A stretch of 64,000 nucleotides of DNA from Phoronis australis (GCA_002633005.1 NMRA01000216.1:468441-532440); one strand, 5' to 3'; positions 34,443-47,273 are shown, counted from the first letter of the stretch. Notes: generated by a model not told the origin, from the sequence alone. Numbers and translations are program-made.

Positions 34443-34803
34443 ATAGTGCCGTTTACACGAATCAGCTGAAACGGAACGGAACGAGTTGTTCCAAGTGTGT
34501 AAACAGGACTAGAAGTGACACCGAGCAAATTGACATTGCGGTGACAAATTTTGCAACCCGTTTGTGAGGTAGAGTAATTTGCGCTCGAACATCTTGCTCC
34601 GTGTCAGTTATATGTCTAAATGCGAAACTGGGGCAAGGCAGATTAACGATCATCTCTACTACGCTTGCCTAATGACCTACGTATGGGTTCTTTGTCTCTG
34701 CAATTCTCGTCACTTGTAAACTTGCGCATGTGCTATCCAGTCTCTCCAGCCTGCAATTTCCGTCTAGCTACAGTTAGTGTGTTGTGTGTGTAAACGGCCG
34801 CTT
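34443..34803. mobile_element. possible MITE with short TIRs
   Basis: TAGTGCCGTTTACAC on the left faces GTGTGTAAACGGCCG on the right. A related left end (TATAGTGCTGTTTACAC) occurs at about 47438. The interior is less AT-rich than its flanks. Confidence 0.4.
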
Positions 34804-35045
34804 GACACGGGTCAGTTTGTTCCATGCCAGTTGCGCCGGGCCAAAAGTTGATGTCTACTGAACGGGACTTATAACAAATTGATGTCAGTCAAAACAAGTG
34901 CTTTATTGGAGATTCTTGAGGAGGCTAAGGTTTTTCTGTGACACATGAAATAATATTTTTGCCAGGTGTGAATGTGAAAACAATGTCGCTCATATCTGCT
35001 AACTGTGATTCGAAGGGTCATCAGTCAACGTAACTGTATTTTTAG

Positions 35046-35322
35046 GCTGTTGAGTCCTGCGAAATTAGTCCAACATGAAGAATAAAAACTGGAATCAGAA
35101 AATCCTTGGGCAAATGGTGACCACTGAGGAGGATTGGTGACCGGTCAGCCGGGGAGGAAGGAGAAACGGTGGCGGCAACTGAGGGGTCAGTTCAGATGGC
35201 GTTCGGCCAGAGATTTGGTGGCACCTGGGTTGGAGAATCAAGAAGGCAAGCAGAAGAATGGAAATAAAATCTATCAGTTGAAAAATGAAAGCAATGATGA
35301 CTCGGAATTACAAGATCGATAA
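35046..35322 (+). other. GC-rich island with overlapping short open frames
   Basis: A good acceptor-like ATTTTTAG ends near 35045. Downstream, an ATG at 35075 opens 21 codons and two other frames stay open until about 35270 and 35322, in sequence richer in GC than its flanks (GGAGGAAGGAGAAACGGTGG). It may be a broken coding exon. No frame is open across the whole segment and no family is recognised. Confidence 0.25.
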
Positions 35323-36529
35323 TTTTATATGCGCGAATTGTGACGTGATGTGACCCTCCATTCACACCTCATTCTTTGCATGGTCAACATGTCTCAAAAC
35401 AATGATGATTACTTTGAAAGTATTGACAGAGTGGTTTTTTAAAAGCTTATTTCAAACTTAAGAAGACAACTGTGCGCGGATTTTCTATTAATTACAACCA
35501 GAAGCAGAACAACTATTGTAGTGCAGAACAGTTTCTTTCAACTGACCATGAGTGATGAGCTCATTAAGTGACCTTCTACCTGTGTAAAAACATTCCCTTT
35601 GTCACAATAAGCTTAACTTATTCAAGTTGGCAATTAGCAGATTCTCACACCAATAAAAGGTCCGGATCAGTTAATGCTTGAGATGTGTTCAATTCCTACT
35701 TATAACAGAGTTACTTGTTTTCAAGAGGATGTCATAAATGCACCACATAGATCAGAATGATAACAATTACTGACAATAATAATCATAATAATGATAGTAA
35801 TACAAAGAGCAATCAATGCAGGAGTTCTATAACATAATGGCAGCTAGACTGGTGACTCCTAGCGCTATCTGGTGAGAATTATAGAAGCACTTCAACTTCA
35901 CTCACCAACTGAAGTATCTGAATAGTTTTTCAGGAAATTAATATTAGACCAGACAAAAAAAGAGAATAATGAAGAGCCATTTTGTTAGGTGATTCATGCT
36001 CTTTGCTTTATTATTAGATACTGTTATGTAAAACAGTGGAAAAATAACCTACTGTGCCCAAAAAGTCAGGAAGAGCAGATTGTCTGTAAAAATGTACAAG
36101 ATTAATTCATTGTTTAACATTGATAACCGGCCAAATCATCCATCCATTGCAAATTAGCAAATTACAACTATGACTTTTATGTCATACTATACAATGTCAA
36201 GAGCTATGGCCAGACAGAAAACATGAGAATAATTATAATTTAACTCAACATAAACTTTTCACTAAAATCAAAACAATTCTCTTGAACTGTTATAATATGC
36301 ACGAAGTCAAACATTCACAAGTTGCCCCTCTTTTCAGATGCATAATATGTTATATGTTATACAACTGAGGTATCAAGGTCTGTTTCATGAAAAGTGACCT
36401 AAGAGGTAAGACAGAAAATTTGGTCTTAAGCTACCATTTCACAGTTGCAGAATAAAGGTTTAGCCACTGAAGTCAAAGAATTATTAACAATCGGTTATGT
36501 TTGTCTTTTGAACAGTTTAGTGTCACTTT

Positions 36530-36694
36530 CAGAGAAACAGCCTTTCGGAATAACGGCCCTTCGAAGTATAGACCCATAGTTCGGAGTATTGAACAAGGAA
36601 AATGAAGTTTGTACTCATATTATTTCGAAACAATGGCCCTTAGAGTTATAAAAGCACCCCCCCCCCCCCNNNNNNNNNNCCCCCCCCCCCCCCC
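36530..36694. repeat. CGGAAT/CGAAGT-type repeat ending in a poly-C with a 10-n gap
   Basis: Degenerate ~20-bp units (TTCGGAATAACGGCCCTTCG) precede a C-run interrupted by n at 36670-36679. Confidence 0.6.
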
Positions 36695-36890
36695 GTAGTA
36701 ACAGTCCGCCTTCACTAGTAGTTTATGTGTAATTCTCAGAGGGGAACTTTCCAGTTTTTGCTCAGGTGATATTTAATTATTTTTAAAAAATAGTTGGGTA
36801 GAACACAAGACCAAATTTCTGACTTAATTCCTTAGTCACTTTTCATGATGCAGATCCCAAGTTACTTCTAACTGCTTACAAAACTTACAG

Positions 36891-38147
36891 AGTCTGACAT
36901 CACAAAGGAGTATCCTATAGTGCCCAGTGGGTACACATGTAAAGAATCCTATGTTGACACCCTAAGCGGATGAGACTGGGCGACTCGACTGGTTTGCGTA
37001 CCTCAGACTGGTTTGCGTACCTCAGACTGGTTTGCGTATCTTAGAATTTGCCGGTTCAGATCAGACACCATACCGTTGTGGTTAATTAAATCACCTCAGA
37101 CTGCTGACGTTATCGTTCTCTAGATAATGAGACCATCATAAACACATTAGGGGTGACAATAGTATTTTTAAATTTTCATATTGTAAATAGCATACTTGAA
37201 ATGTTCGTGACAAGCATATGTGATTAGGTTTTTGAATTTTGAAAATTGGACAAGAAATGTGACTTTTTACTATCTAAAACGGTTCTTCAATGACGCAATA
37301 ATATGTTCCTCATTAATTCTGCTGGGCGTTCAACATAATTGAGCCACTTACCAAACCACCAACCAATAGCTGAATTCTGAGGTAAGCCAAGTGTCATCAT
37401 ACAATTCTTGCCATGAGATATGAGCTCACTGATTCTACTGACCTGTATACGGCTTGAGAGGACATCCCAAGACAGTTCGGACCCATTCACACCACAAGGG
37501 CTGGGTAAGATTATCACAAATACTGTGGATGTCCATCTTGGCAATAACCGAAGAATCGGAAACCAACAAAATCACCTCAAGCTTTCCTTCCACGAACAGA
37601 TAGCAAAATCACAGTGTTCCATGCTTAATCCAGGCTGGATGTTACATGAAGGCTTAATTTCATCCACTGTATTGCTCTGGTGTCAAGAGACCTGAGAAGA
37701 ATTTCCGCTGAAGACAACACGAAGAGCCTGATGTCATTATTATACTGCTTCTGAACACAGATGCGGCAGACATTTTTTCAAGACCTGAGGCTATATCACA
37801 TCACTGTAAGTCGGCTGCTCCATGCAACTTTTTCGAATACACCATTTGATACCCATGAATAAATGTCATGTCAAACATTTCCTGGATGGCTGACCTATAC
37901 ACCATGAAGTCTTCCCACATACACAACATCCCCACATTCACAACAAACTTCAGATGCAACGGACCACTGAGAGTCCCAACAAATCAACAATAACAGGCAG
38001 ACACAGCAGACACCCTGATGCATGCAAGCTCAACACACACAATTAGCATGCAATCCATCAGTTTAAAACAAATACACTCTCACATGCAGGAGCTGCCATC
38101 AAATGCTGTTTTGAGCCATTATGGGCTCATTTACAAGTCTAATAAGG
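36891..38147 (+). repeat. 1.26-kb direct repeat, copy 1 (likely assembly duplicate)
   Basis: Repeated as 38149-39393, joined by a single n at 38148. The 12-bp length difference is fully explained by one extra 19-bp unit (ACCTCAGACTGGTTTGCGT) here and one 7-bp insertion in the other copy. Substitutions are sparse. Confidence 0.85.
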
Positions 38148-38148
38148 N

Positions 38149-39393
38149 AGTCTGACATCACAAAGGAGTATCCTATAGTGCCCAGTGGGTACACATGAAA
38201 AGAATCCTACGTTGACATCCTAACCGGATGAGACTGGGCGACTCGACCGGTTTGCGTACCTCAGACTGGTTTGCGTATCTTAGAATTTGCCGGTTCAGAT
38301 CAGACGCCATGCTGTCGTGGTTAATTAAATCACCTCAGACTGCTGACGTTATCGTTCTCTAGATAATGAGGCCATCATAAACACATTAGGGGTGACAATA
38401 GTATTTTTAAATTTTCATATTGTAAATACCATACTTGAAATGTTCATGACAAGCATATGTGATTAGGTTTTTGAATTTTGAAAATTGGACAAGAAATGTG
38501 ACTTTTTACAACCTAAAACGGTGCTTCAATGATGCAATAATATGTTCCTCATTAATTCTGCTGGGCCTTCAACATAATTGAGCCACTTACCAAACCACCA
38601 ACCAATAGCTGGATTTTGAGGTGAGCCAAGTGTCATCATACAATTCTTGCCATGAGATATGAGCTCACTGATTCTACTGACCTGTATACGGCTTGAGAGG
38701 ACATCCCAAGACAGTTCGGACCCATTCACACCACAAGGGCTGGGTAAGATTCTCACAGATACTGTGGATGTCCATCTTGGCAATAACCGAACAATCCAAA
38801 ACCAACAAAATCACCTCAAGCTTTCCTTCCACGAACAGATAGCAAAATCACACCAGCCAGTGTTCCATGCTTAATCCAGGCTGGATGTTACATGAAGGCT
38901 TAATTTCATCCACTGTATTGCTCTGGTGTCAAGAGACCTGAGAAGAATTTCCGTTGAAGACAACACGAAGAGCCTGATGTCATTATTATACTGCTTCTGA
39001 ACACAGATGCGCCAGACATTTTTTCAAGACCTGAGGCTATATCACATCACCGTAAGTCGGCTGCTCCATGCAACTTTTTCGAATACACCATTTGATACCC
39101 ATGAATAAATGTCATGTCAAACATTTCCTGGATGGCTGACCTATACACCATGAAGTCTTCCCACATACACAACATCCCCACATTCACAACAAACTTCAGA
39201 TGCAATGGACCACTGAGAGTCCCAACAAATCAACAATAACAGGCAGACACAGCAGACAGCCTGATGCATGCAAGCTCAACACACACAATTAGCATGCAAT
39301 CCATCAGTTTAAAACAAATACACTCTCACATGCAGGAGCTGCCATCAAATGCTGTTTTGAGCCATTATGGGCTCATTTACAAGTCTAATAAGG
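38149..39393 (+). repeat. 1.25-kb direct repeat, copy 2
   Basis: Second copy of 36891-38147. No coding exon was identified in either copy. Confidence 0.85.
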
Positions 39394-39888
39394 TTATTTT
39401 CCAAGTGACTGGGTTGGCCTCTCACTCTTTGAAGCTGTCTGATCAATACACAGGAGATAGCAATTGTCATGTGACCATTGTCTTAACTTTATTCACCTAG
39501 CCTCTGATGGAATGTGACAGTCACAATATTGTAGATGAACTGATCTAATAACCAGCCACAAGGGATTAGCTTGCATAGACAATCTATACTAAGACATGAT
39601 GAACTGGCTGGATGTGAGTCATAATAAGGTCCTATGAGTCTTAGGAGCTAGGGTGTCCTGGTAGCAAACATGACCCAGTCTCCCCAACTATGGAGCATTG
39701 CAGCAGTTGTTCTCTTCCCATTAGAAATGCCAATTTTCATAATAATCCTTAGATTGATTGGTCAGATAGTGAGATAGACGGCAATGTAATATTAGTGGCC
39801 ACTGATTGAGTGGCATACAATACATAGAATCTACCCGAAAATGGGAAAGTGCAATTCTCTCCTTAATAAAGTTAACTTATTTCATGAA

Positions 39889-40375
39889 GCAACTCCTACG
39901 CTAACATTTGGGGCTTGTTACCCCAACACCTTAGCGAGCTTAGGCCAGACTGTGACTACCCCGTCCTAATCGATTCACAAATTAACGCACGTGGCTTAGC
40001 CTCGCTGCTGAAGAAATCGCTTAAATCTTCTTACAATGCATCGACTTTATAATTTGGAAGACGGCTAATATTTATTTTTCAATTTTAAAAACAGTTATGT
40101 TGGTCGTTTGTCTTACTTCAATGTTTGTTTTTGACTTTGAAACAGTACGCTAAACAGGCGTATTGTTTACAACCGCAATTATCTCAATCAAAACACATTC
40201 AGCCAACCCCATGAATACCAGTAGCCACAAGCTCACTTAAACCTGTGATAGCGCCATCAAGCCTTTGATGTCCCAAGGAATTCTCTGGATACTCTGGGAT
40301 AAACAATGCATGCTTTCTTGTCCACTTGCGTGCAAATACTGATAGTGTAAGATTTGCCTACTGTCTAATTTGTCG
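39889..40375 (+). mobile_element. dispersed repeat R2, copy d, with 11-bp target duplication
   Basis: Inserted in an R1 submodule between two copies of TATTTCATGAA (39878-39888 and 40376-40386). The uninterrupted R1 modules (for example near 2085) show the empty site. The 487-bp insert has no terminal inverted repeats and no A-tail. A 5' TTGGGG...CCCCAA hairpin is present. An 11-bp duplication without inverted repeats suggests a retroposon, but no tRNA-like promoter was recognised. Confidence 0.8.
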
Positions 40376-40727
40376 TATTTCATGAAAATCCATCAAAGAA
40401 CTCCAACAATACAGAAAGAACGTAAAAAAGTTGTCGTCGTCTGCTGTCACTTTCATAGAAATACACATGCTAACTTTAACAAAGTTCCTGAAAGATCTTC
40501 ATGAGACACAGACATGCATGGACACAAAAAAAACTGCCACTTAAGCAGTTGACGTAAGTACTCAGTGCTGTCTGAAAAAAATCGTCAGCTATTCTCTTCT
40601 CAATACAATCACATATATCAATTTTTATAATCATTCTTCAAGTGTTTTGGCCAATATAGAGGTGGATGCCTAAAAAGACCCGAAAACAATGAAAACAACC
40701 ACCAAGTGGTGTTAATATGTGTAGAAT

Positions 40728-40867
40728 CATGGGCGGCGCACTATAGGGGGTGGGGGGTATAGACCCCCACTTTTCTCAGTGCTGCGTCGCCCACGGTCTA
40801 TCGGTGGTGCACCACAGGGGGACTGGGGGCTATAGCCCTATACTTTTTCAGTGCTGCTCCGCCCATG
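40728..40867 (+). mobile_element. MITE R4, copy 2, with 5-bp target duplication
   Basis: A 140-bp element with ends CATGGGCGG / CCGCCCATG and perfect AGAAT duplications (40723-40727 and 40868-40872). Two tandem internal units carry G-runs and TTTTTCAGTGCTGC words. Inserted in an R1 module. Confidence 0.8.
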
Positions 40868-41402
40868 AGAATACGTTAAATCCATCTGAAAACGTGAAGA
40901 TGTCCTCATCTCCTTAACAGATACCTGTTTTCCAAATTTCACAAAAATCTATCAAAGCCCAGTACTCCGAAGATGCAAAGGCAAACATAAATAATTAAAA
41001 CTGCCACTAGGGGTCACACCCGTACTCGTATCCGTTTGAAAATTCACTCGTGCCATCCCACCCAAGGATAACTGGAACATGTCTCCAAAATTTCACGAAT
41101 GTCCAAAAAGGAGTTTTGGAGCTCTGGACACATAAGCATTGCCACTGGAATGTGCCACACTACTTGGACTTATAGGAAAAGATCTGCATAATGATCCTTC
41201 AAGCAGTTTGGCGGACAGAGCGGTGGCAGACGCCAAAACATGGGAGTTGAAAATCATAAAAATGGCCACTAGGTGACACGCAATATGTCGAATCCGACAA
41301 CACTTCATCGTTAAAATCCTCAAAAATTTATTTCCTTTTATTTAAATACAGGTTTACAGAACAGATGGTGAAGGCAGTTTTATAAATGTTCAGTTTGGTA
41401 TG

Positions 41403-42044
41403 AAATTTGACAAACTCAAATTGCATTTGTCTGCCATGTTTGTGCTAAATTCAGTGAAGAGTGTTGACTGCATACACTGCCAAAGAATCCTTGTGAGAGG
41501 CCTACCTAACTCTTGGTGTCAACAGTGAAGTGGTTAAGACTTCCATGAACAATCCTGCCAAATGCACCATGGCTTACAAACCACGATATTGATAAGATCA
41601 ACAACACAACAACCACCTAATATTAAAAGTTATTGTCAGATTTGTCACTTGGATAAAAGAACAGTACATATTTGAAACCTATGTCACAAAATATCTGGCC
41701 TTGTGTGACTATGGTCATTGTGGATCACTTTTCTTAATTATACACAGAGCATAGGCAGATTAAGGGGGAGGCCCCCAGGGGGGGCCCGCTCCCCCCCTTG
41801 GCTGCTGCAAAAAAATAAAACAGCAAGAGCATGAAGAAATATTGAGTTTATAAACCAACGCCAGTATTTAACATGTGGCTGAAACAAGATGTGTGCAGTT
41901 ATTATAGTTTGTGTGTGCGTGGGGTGTGTGGGGGGGCTCAGACCCGATTGCAAGTGTACGATTCAGACCACCAGTGTTTTCCCGTGTTTTTTTTTAGTCC
42001 TCCATTTGTTTTTCAGTAAAAGGTCCACATTATCTGAAATTCGA
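41403..42044 (+). repeat. 642-bp direct repeat, copy 1 (likely assembly duplicate)
   Basis: Repeated as 42046-42686 across a single n (42045). They differ by a few substitutions and one base in a T-run. Confidence 0.85.
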
Positions 42045-42045
42045 N

Positions 42046-42686
42046 AAATTTGACAAACTCAAATTGTATTTGTCTGCCATGTTTGTGCTAAATTCAGTGA
42101 AGAGTGTTAACTGCATACACTGCCAAAGAATCCTTGTGAGAGGCCTACCTAACTCTTGGTGTCAACAGTGAAGTGGTTAAGACTTCCATGAACAATCCTG
42201 CCAAATGCACCATGGCTTACAAACCACAATATTGATAAGATCAACAACACAACAACCACCTAATATTAAAAGTTATTGTCAGATTTGTCACTTGGATAAA
42301 AGAACAGTACATATTTGAAACCTATGTCACAAAATATCTGGCCTTGTGTGACTATGGTCATTGTGGATCACTTTTCTTAATTATACACAGAGCATAGGCA
42401 GATTAAGGGGGAGGCCCCCAGGGGGGGCCCGCTCCCCCCCTTGGCTGCTGCAAAAAAATAAAACAGCAAGAGCATGAAGAAATATTGAGTTTATAAACCA
42501 ACGCCAGTATTTAACATGTGGCTGAAACAAGATGTGTGCAGTTATTATAGTTTGTGTGTGCGTGGGGTGTGTGGGGGGGCTCAGACCCGATTGCAAGTGT
42601 ACGATTCAGACCACCAGTGTTTTCCCGTGTTTTTTTTAGTCCTCCATTTGTTTTTCAGTAAAAGGTCCACATTATCTGAAATTCGA
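42046..42686 (+). repeat. 641-bp direct repeat, copy 2
   Basis: Second copy of 41403-42044. This copy leads into the intact right end of MITE copy C. Confidence 0.85.
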
Positions 42687-42761
42687 GAACCCTATATTTT
42701 AGGTCGGATGCCCGAGACATAGTGTTGGGCCCCCCTTTATGACATCCTGGATCTGCCACCG
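42393..42761. mobile_element. MITE with 5-bp TSD, copy C
   Basis: A 369-bp element with ends CATAGGCAGAT / ATCTGCCACCG and perfect CAGAG duplications (42388-42392 and 42762-42766). G-run just inside the left end, as in copies A and B. The same left end at 41750 is the assembly duplicate. Confidence 0.8.
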
Positions 42762-42766
42762 CAGAG

Positions 42767-45700
42767 AGAAAAGTTAACCCCGCATTTCAGATTTGGCTCT
42801 TGTAAGCATCCATGCATCACTTTATTCCTTCAGGAATAACAAACTGTTAGTTCTTTGCAAGACTAAAAATCGCTTCTGGTCTTAATAAAGAACAAAACTT
42901 AAGACTAATTTTGTAGCAGTAAGTGGTCTAAATTAAAATTCAGCCTTCGTCCATGAAACTGGGTTTATTGATGCTTAAACGCGATCTTTCTGCCTTATAC
43001 CTCTAGGAACGCAGCTCTTGTATTTCATCAGATTTGTACAATTACCACTGTTCTCAAGTGGCCTGTTTATAAGGGAATGAGAACTAAGGTAAAGCAATTA
43101 CTGCATTACCGGTGGCTTCATAGCAATATAACACTGACAAAAAGACCTCTCACACTGCTACCAAAGCTTCGTTGTTGCCATTAATTGGAACACTTAACCT
43201 CGGTCTTGAATCAAAGTTTACACCGCAACTTAACTATAAAGTAAAGAGGTGGATTTAACATAGAAGCGTCCACGCTTCGTTACAATGGGAACACTTAATT
43301 TCGATGACACGGAGTTATTGGCAGAGGTCGCTGCTTGCGTTTGCCAACAGTGAGCAGTGACGGGTTACTATTTGTTAATATTTTGTTCTAATAATTATTT
43401 TGGCACCATAAGCAATCTGTTTCAATTTATCCATGTATTGCTGAATTCTTCACATTGAAAAAATCACTGAACGTGTAGTGTATGCAAAACGAGTTGGCCG
43501 CCATGCCATACCACCTTTGTTTGGATCGCAGTTAGCCTGCTCAAGAGTTAGTTTCCATCTGGGGAGAGGGAGAGGTCCTTGCCATTTTTGATGGCAAGCA
43601 CTGTCAAAAACAGCAAGGCAAATATGACCAAAGGTCATACTAGCGCCCCTTGCGATAACTTCGCTGAATTATAACTCCAAAGCTGATGGGAACACTGACG
43701 CTTAACTTTGCTGTTAACCACATCGAAGTTTCAGTAGTACCAAAGTTAAATCCACGGGAAAGGCCCTTAAAATAAATTGACATCTTGAGGACTAAATTTG
43801 GCGATTTCCTGAAACTGAATGTCTTCAGTAAAAAGTTAAATAAGGGTCGTTTTTATCCATTTGTGATCAAAATTAGCCAAAGTAAAAGCATCAGGTTACG
43901 TATCTCTCAGGTTACCCTTGACGTATGGTTTTAATAACTAATTGGCCTTCGAGTGGAATGCTTTAGGTACAATGGACTAGATTGATATCTGGACTGCCCT
44001 TAGTTTAGAAACCACTGTCGTTGGGAGTTGATACCATAACAGGAGATTTTTGTGAAGTGACGAAGGTGGGAAATTTCATTTTGTCAAATTCTCAAGCAAT
44101 CTATTATTAGGTTTGTTTGCACATTGTGTATATTGTCTGGCAACAACATTAGGTTTAGTTCAGATAGCATTACTAAACACACCGAGGTAATCAGCTAATT
44201 TGAAAAATAAAAAACTGCAATTTTGGAAAATGTTCTTATGCAAAATACATGAAAAGTTATTTGATGTTCTAATTCTCAGGAAGCTGTGTCTTTGTTTGAC
44301 ACTCTGACATTTTAGAAAACTGTACAAACTGTAGAGCTTGAAACAATAGTACCCAAACTACGCCCATGGGCCTATACTCTGAAAAATTCCCAATATATTT
44401 GTCAATGGACCCATATTTATGATATCAATGATTCTGAAATTAAATAAGTCATGAAGCACTTCTTGAGGAACTAACTGCTGGCCACGCCCCCTTGTGAGGA
44501 CAGCAAGCCCCCCCCCCCCCNATCACTGCTCACCTGATGTACTAATGTAACATTGAACACAATACCAAACACAATTGTAACACCTTTTGCCCCTTCGTAA
44601 TTATTGAGCTAATACATATCATCTCATGACCACACCTCTAACAACCACTAATGTCTTAGTAATCCAACTCTTTAGCACACCTACATCAATTATAAAGTGC
44701 TCCAATGACTACCACTGTGTTGGCATGAACAGATGGCTAATCAGATCACCATGGGATGAGATTAGTGTAGACTGACAAAGAAGTGAAAACAGTCTGAAGC
44801 TGAGAGATAGCTCAGACAGGAGAACATACACTTCTGGGCCCTGTTGTACACACAGTCATAGCCAACACATCATGTGAATGTAATGCTGGTTGGTTTTATT
44901 TATCAAGGCAAAACGTTGCAAATAAAGTTAAGTTGATAATTTCCTCATATTCAGACTTATCGACTGCCTACACATGCCACCTTAATGAACTGGGAGGAAA
45001 TTAAAATCGAAATTATGACCATCTTTTAATTAGCAATTTTCCAATAAAGGTTACCCGATTGAGCAGCAACCTGCAAAGGTATTTCAGAAATCTTTTAAAC
45101 AAAAAAATCTATACAATTCACAAAAGCCTTGAAATACAAATAGATTTTCATCAGACAAGGAAAATCTGAGAAAATATATGAAAGAGTTGGCGCTTAATCT
45201 TCAATTCTACCAGCAGTAAACGCCGGGGAGTTTTGTTCGAAAAAACTATGATAACGTGTTTCACCAAGTCTGCATTACATACTGTATTACTATAAGTACT
45301 AAACCACGACAAAAGATGTCACTATATACTTTGTTATTAATATCAAAACTATATAAATTATATAAAAGATAATGAAGAGAAAGAGGGTTAATATGTTCAA
45401 AACAAATATCTCATCTAAACGGGAAGGAAAATTTCAAGGTCAGTGTAATGGCATTCTACATCCTATGTTAATTTTTCAAAACATTTGTAATATTTCACAC
45501 TGCCTACTCTGTGTATGCATTTTTTCACTACTGATGACCACCCCATGAATGCAGTCAGTAAATTTAACTTTCAGGAATATCAAGAATTGTTGTACAATAC
45601 CCACGGGAAATTATGGCGCAAGCTCCTCACGTAGAGATCGGTAGATAGGCGTATGTATTCTTCATTTTGTTTTACTTTCTTTTACTAAAGGTAATGCCAA

Positions 45701-45931
45701 GCATTTATCGGTAACTGGCTGATGTGCACCCAAGGAACGATATCCATGCTACCTGTATTGTTATATCCAACAAAGGAAAACGATGGTAGAGTCCCATAGG
45801 CGATAACTATGCGACGGGCGGATCTCGCAACTTAAACAATACCTTGTGACTTCCATACATCATTTGGTATGGGAAGTCATCAAACTGAACTCAGTGATTT
45901 TCACCCACTCAATAAACAAATGACTACATAC
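42767..45931. other. no assigned gene
   Basis: Unassigned DNA with a C-run and single n at about 44508-44521. Weak inverted similarity (GTGGATTTAAC near 43250 and 43745) may mark an old element. A 62-codon minus-strand open frame at 43450-43638 lies within it. Confidence 0.45.
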
Positions 45932-46334
45932 TTTGTGCCTTTGTAAGCTCCATACACTTTTGACCACCAGGTGTCCTGCACAGCGTTGTTTTCCAATCCA
46001 CAATCTGTCTATTCTCTCCCCGAATGGGAAATGCTTGTATCGGCTTTCGTAACTTGACTGGCAAAGAGGCACGAAGTCCACCAAGTCGCTTGAAGTTCTC
46101 CGTCTTATCCAACAGTGGTTTCTTCGATGGCAAATAGCCGCAATCGCTGGACCATGAGTTTTTGCGAATCACTCGCTCAAACTTGCTACCATCATCTCCT
46201 GAATTGGATGTCTTGTCAGTTGGTAACATTTTGCTATCCTGTTGGTTGGCTAGCTTGTGAGAGCCAGCTGGCTTCTTACCACTAAACCCAAAGGACATCA
46301 ATGTCAAAGGCATAGCTCAACCTTCTGGCTCAGT
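45932..46334 (-). CDS. initial coding exon of an unrecognised gene
   Basis: On the minus strand a good acceptor (CCTTTCAG, just above 46334) and a donor GTATGT (45926-45931) bound a 403-nt exon. The ATG at 46313 follows a 21-nt leader with an in-frame TGA two codons upstream, so this is the start codon and there is at least one upstream untranslated exon. The coding part is 127 codons plus 1 nt. The peptide is basic and polar (lysine, serine, glycine), looks disordered, and includes FERVIRKNSW and RKPIQAFPIRGENRQIVDWK, which look constrained. No domain is recognised. Codon use is clearly gene-like against an AT-rich background. The rest of the gene should lie at lower coordinates. It is divergent from the plus-strand gene at 49 kb. 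Confidence 0.65.
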
Positions 46335-46665
46335 CTGAAAGGATGTAAATAACCCTGATGCACCAATTACATTCTTTTATTAGAGAATTTTAATCTCCAA
46401 TTAACCAGGCACTCTCACCTGTGGCAATTAAGCGCACATGACTGAATTCTGTGGCATACTAAAGAAAGATTTTCAGTGAATAGAAATGAGACATTTTGGC
46501 TGAAAAATGGGAGATTGAAATAGGAAATAATGGAAGCGAGGTATAAGGACAATTCTTACAAGTGAAACGGTTTCCATTTGTGTCACAAATATCAACGAAA
46601 ATCAACAATTGTGAATTGTGATATGTAAACAATTAGAACTTGAAAAATAATTTGCAGTCAAAAAC

Positions 46666-46773
46666 AACAATAGTCAGAAATAACGTGCCAGATTTTGAGA
46701 ACCGGTTTGATGACTGTTATTCAGTGGATAAATTGATTCTCAAAAGTTGGGCATGCTATATCCGACCATTGCC
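46666..46773. mobile_element. palindromic MITE R5, copy 2
   Basis: Left arm (ATAGTCAGAAATAACGTGCC) and right arm (GCATGCTATATCCGACCATT) match those of the 33.5-kb copy in inverted orientation to each other. More diverged than copy 1. Confidence 0.7.
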
Positions 46774-47239
46774 ACAAAAACACCTGAAACAAAAATATTT
46801 AACTCAGAAATCACCACTAAACTTCATTAAATACCCGAAAGCAGTTTGTAACAGCTGCACCACAAATCAACATTAGAAAGCATAAAATAAAGTTTAGTTC
46901 ACAAAAACAAATCACAAAATTTAATCCATTGTATACAGAAATTTTGAATACAAATTTAAGTTAGTCAAAATTTTATATCACACGCTAGATATATTCATGG
47001 GTTGTGCTGCAACATACAAAAATATCTTTAGTCAAAAAAGTCTCCATTTAACAGCAACGCTATGTACGCTAGGAGAAAAATCAAGAAGCTTCCAATACAG
47101 CCAAACAGACCATTACTCAGTTCGGCACCACTGAGGAGTACCTCAACAGCTTTTTAAGAAGCAGTGGAACATTGTCATTCTACCATGCAACAACAGTCCT
47201 CAACAAGACAAAATTGGGAAATGGAGTTGCAAATCTTAC

Positions 47240-47273
47240 CACAAGTACTCAGAAAAGGAGACATCCCAGTTCT
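47240..47273 (-). other. possible 34-nt non-coding exon A
   Basis: Minus strand: acceptor TCACTTTATTTCATCAG and donor GTG|GTAAGATT. It lies within a ~135-bp tandem duplication (about 47167-47303 and 47304-47437), and upstream of the initial coding exon at 46.3 kb. Spliced to that exon, its own ATG would run into a stop after nine codons, so it would be a 5' untranslated exon. Confidence 0.35.

Larger units (their letters stand above)
39720..41300 (+). repeat. old R1-type module array
   Basis: Successive degenerate R1 submodules are recognisable by AATTTTCATAATAATCC-, CTGCCACTAGGGGTCAC- and GGCCACTAGGTGACAC-like words. The array is interrupted by an R2 insertion (39889-40375) and an R4 insertion (40728-40867). 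Confidence 0.7.

Noticed and set aside
37287-38874. paired, nearly identical open frames at 37.3-37.7 and 38.5-38.9 kb as a duplicated gene
   Set aside because: They lie in the n-joined duplicate; the duplication is probably an assembly artefact and the frames show no domain or splice sites.
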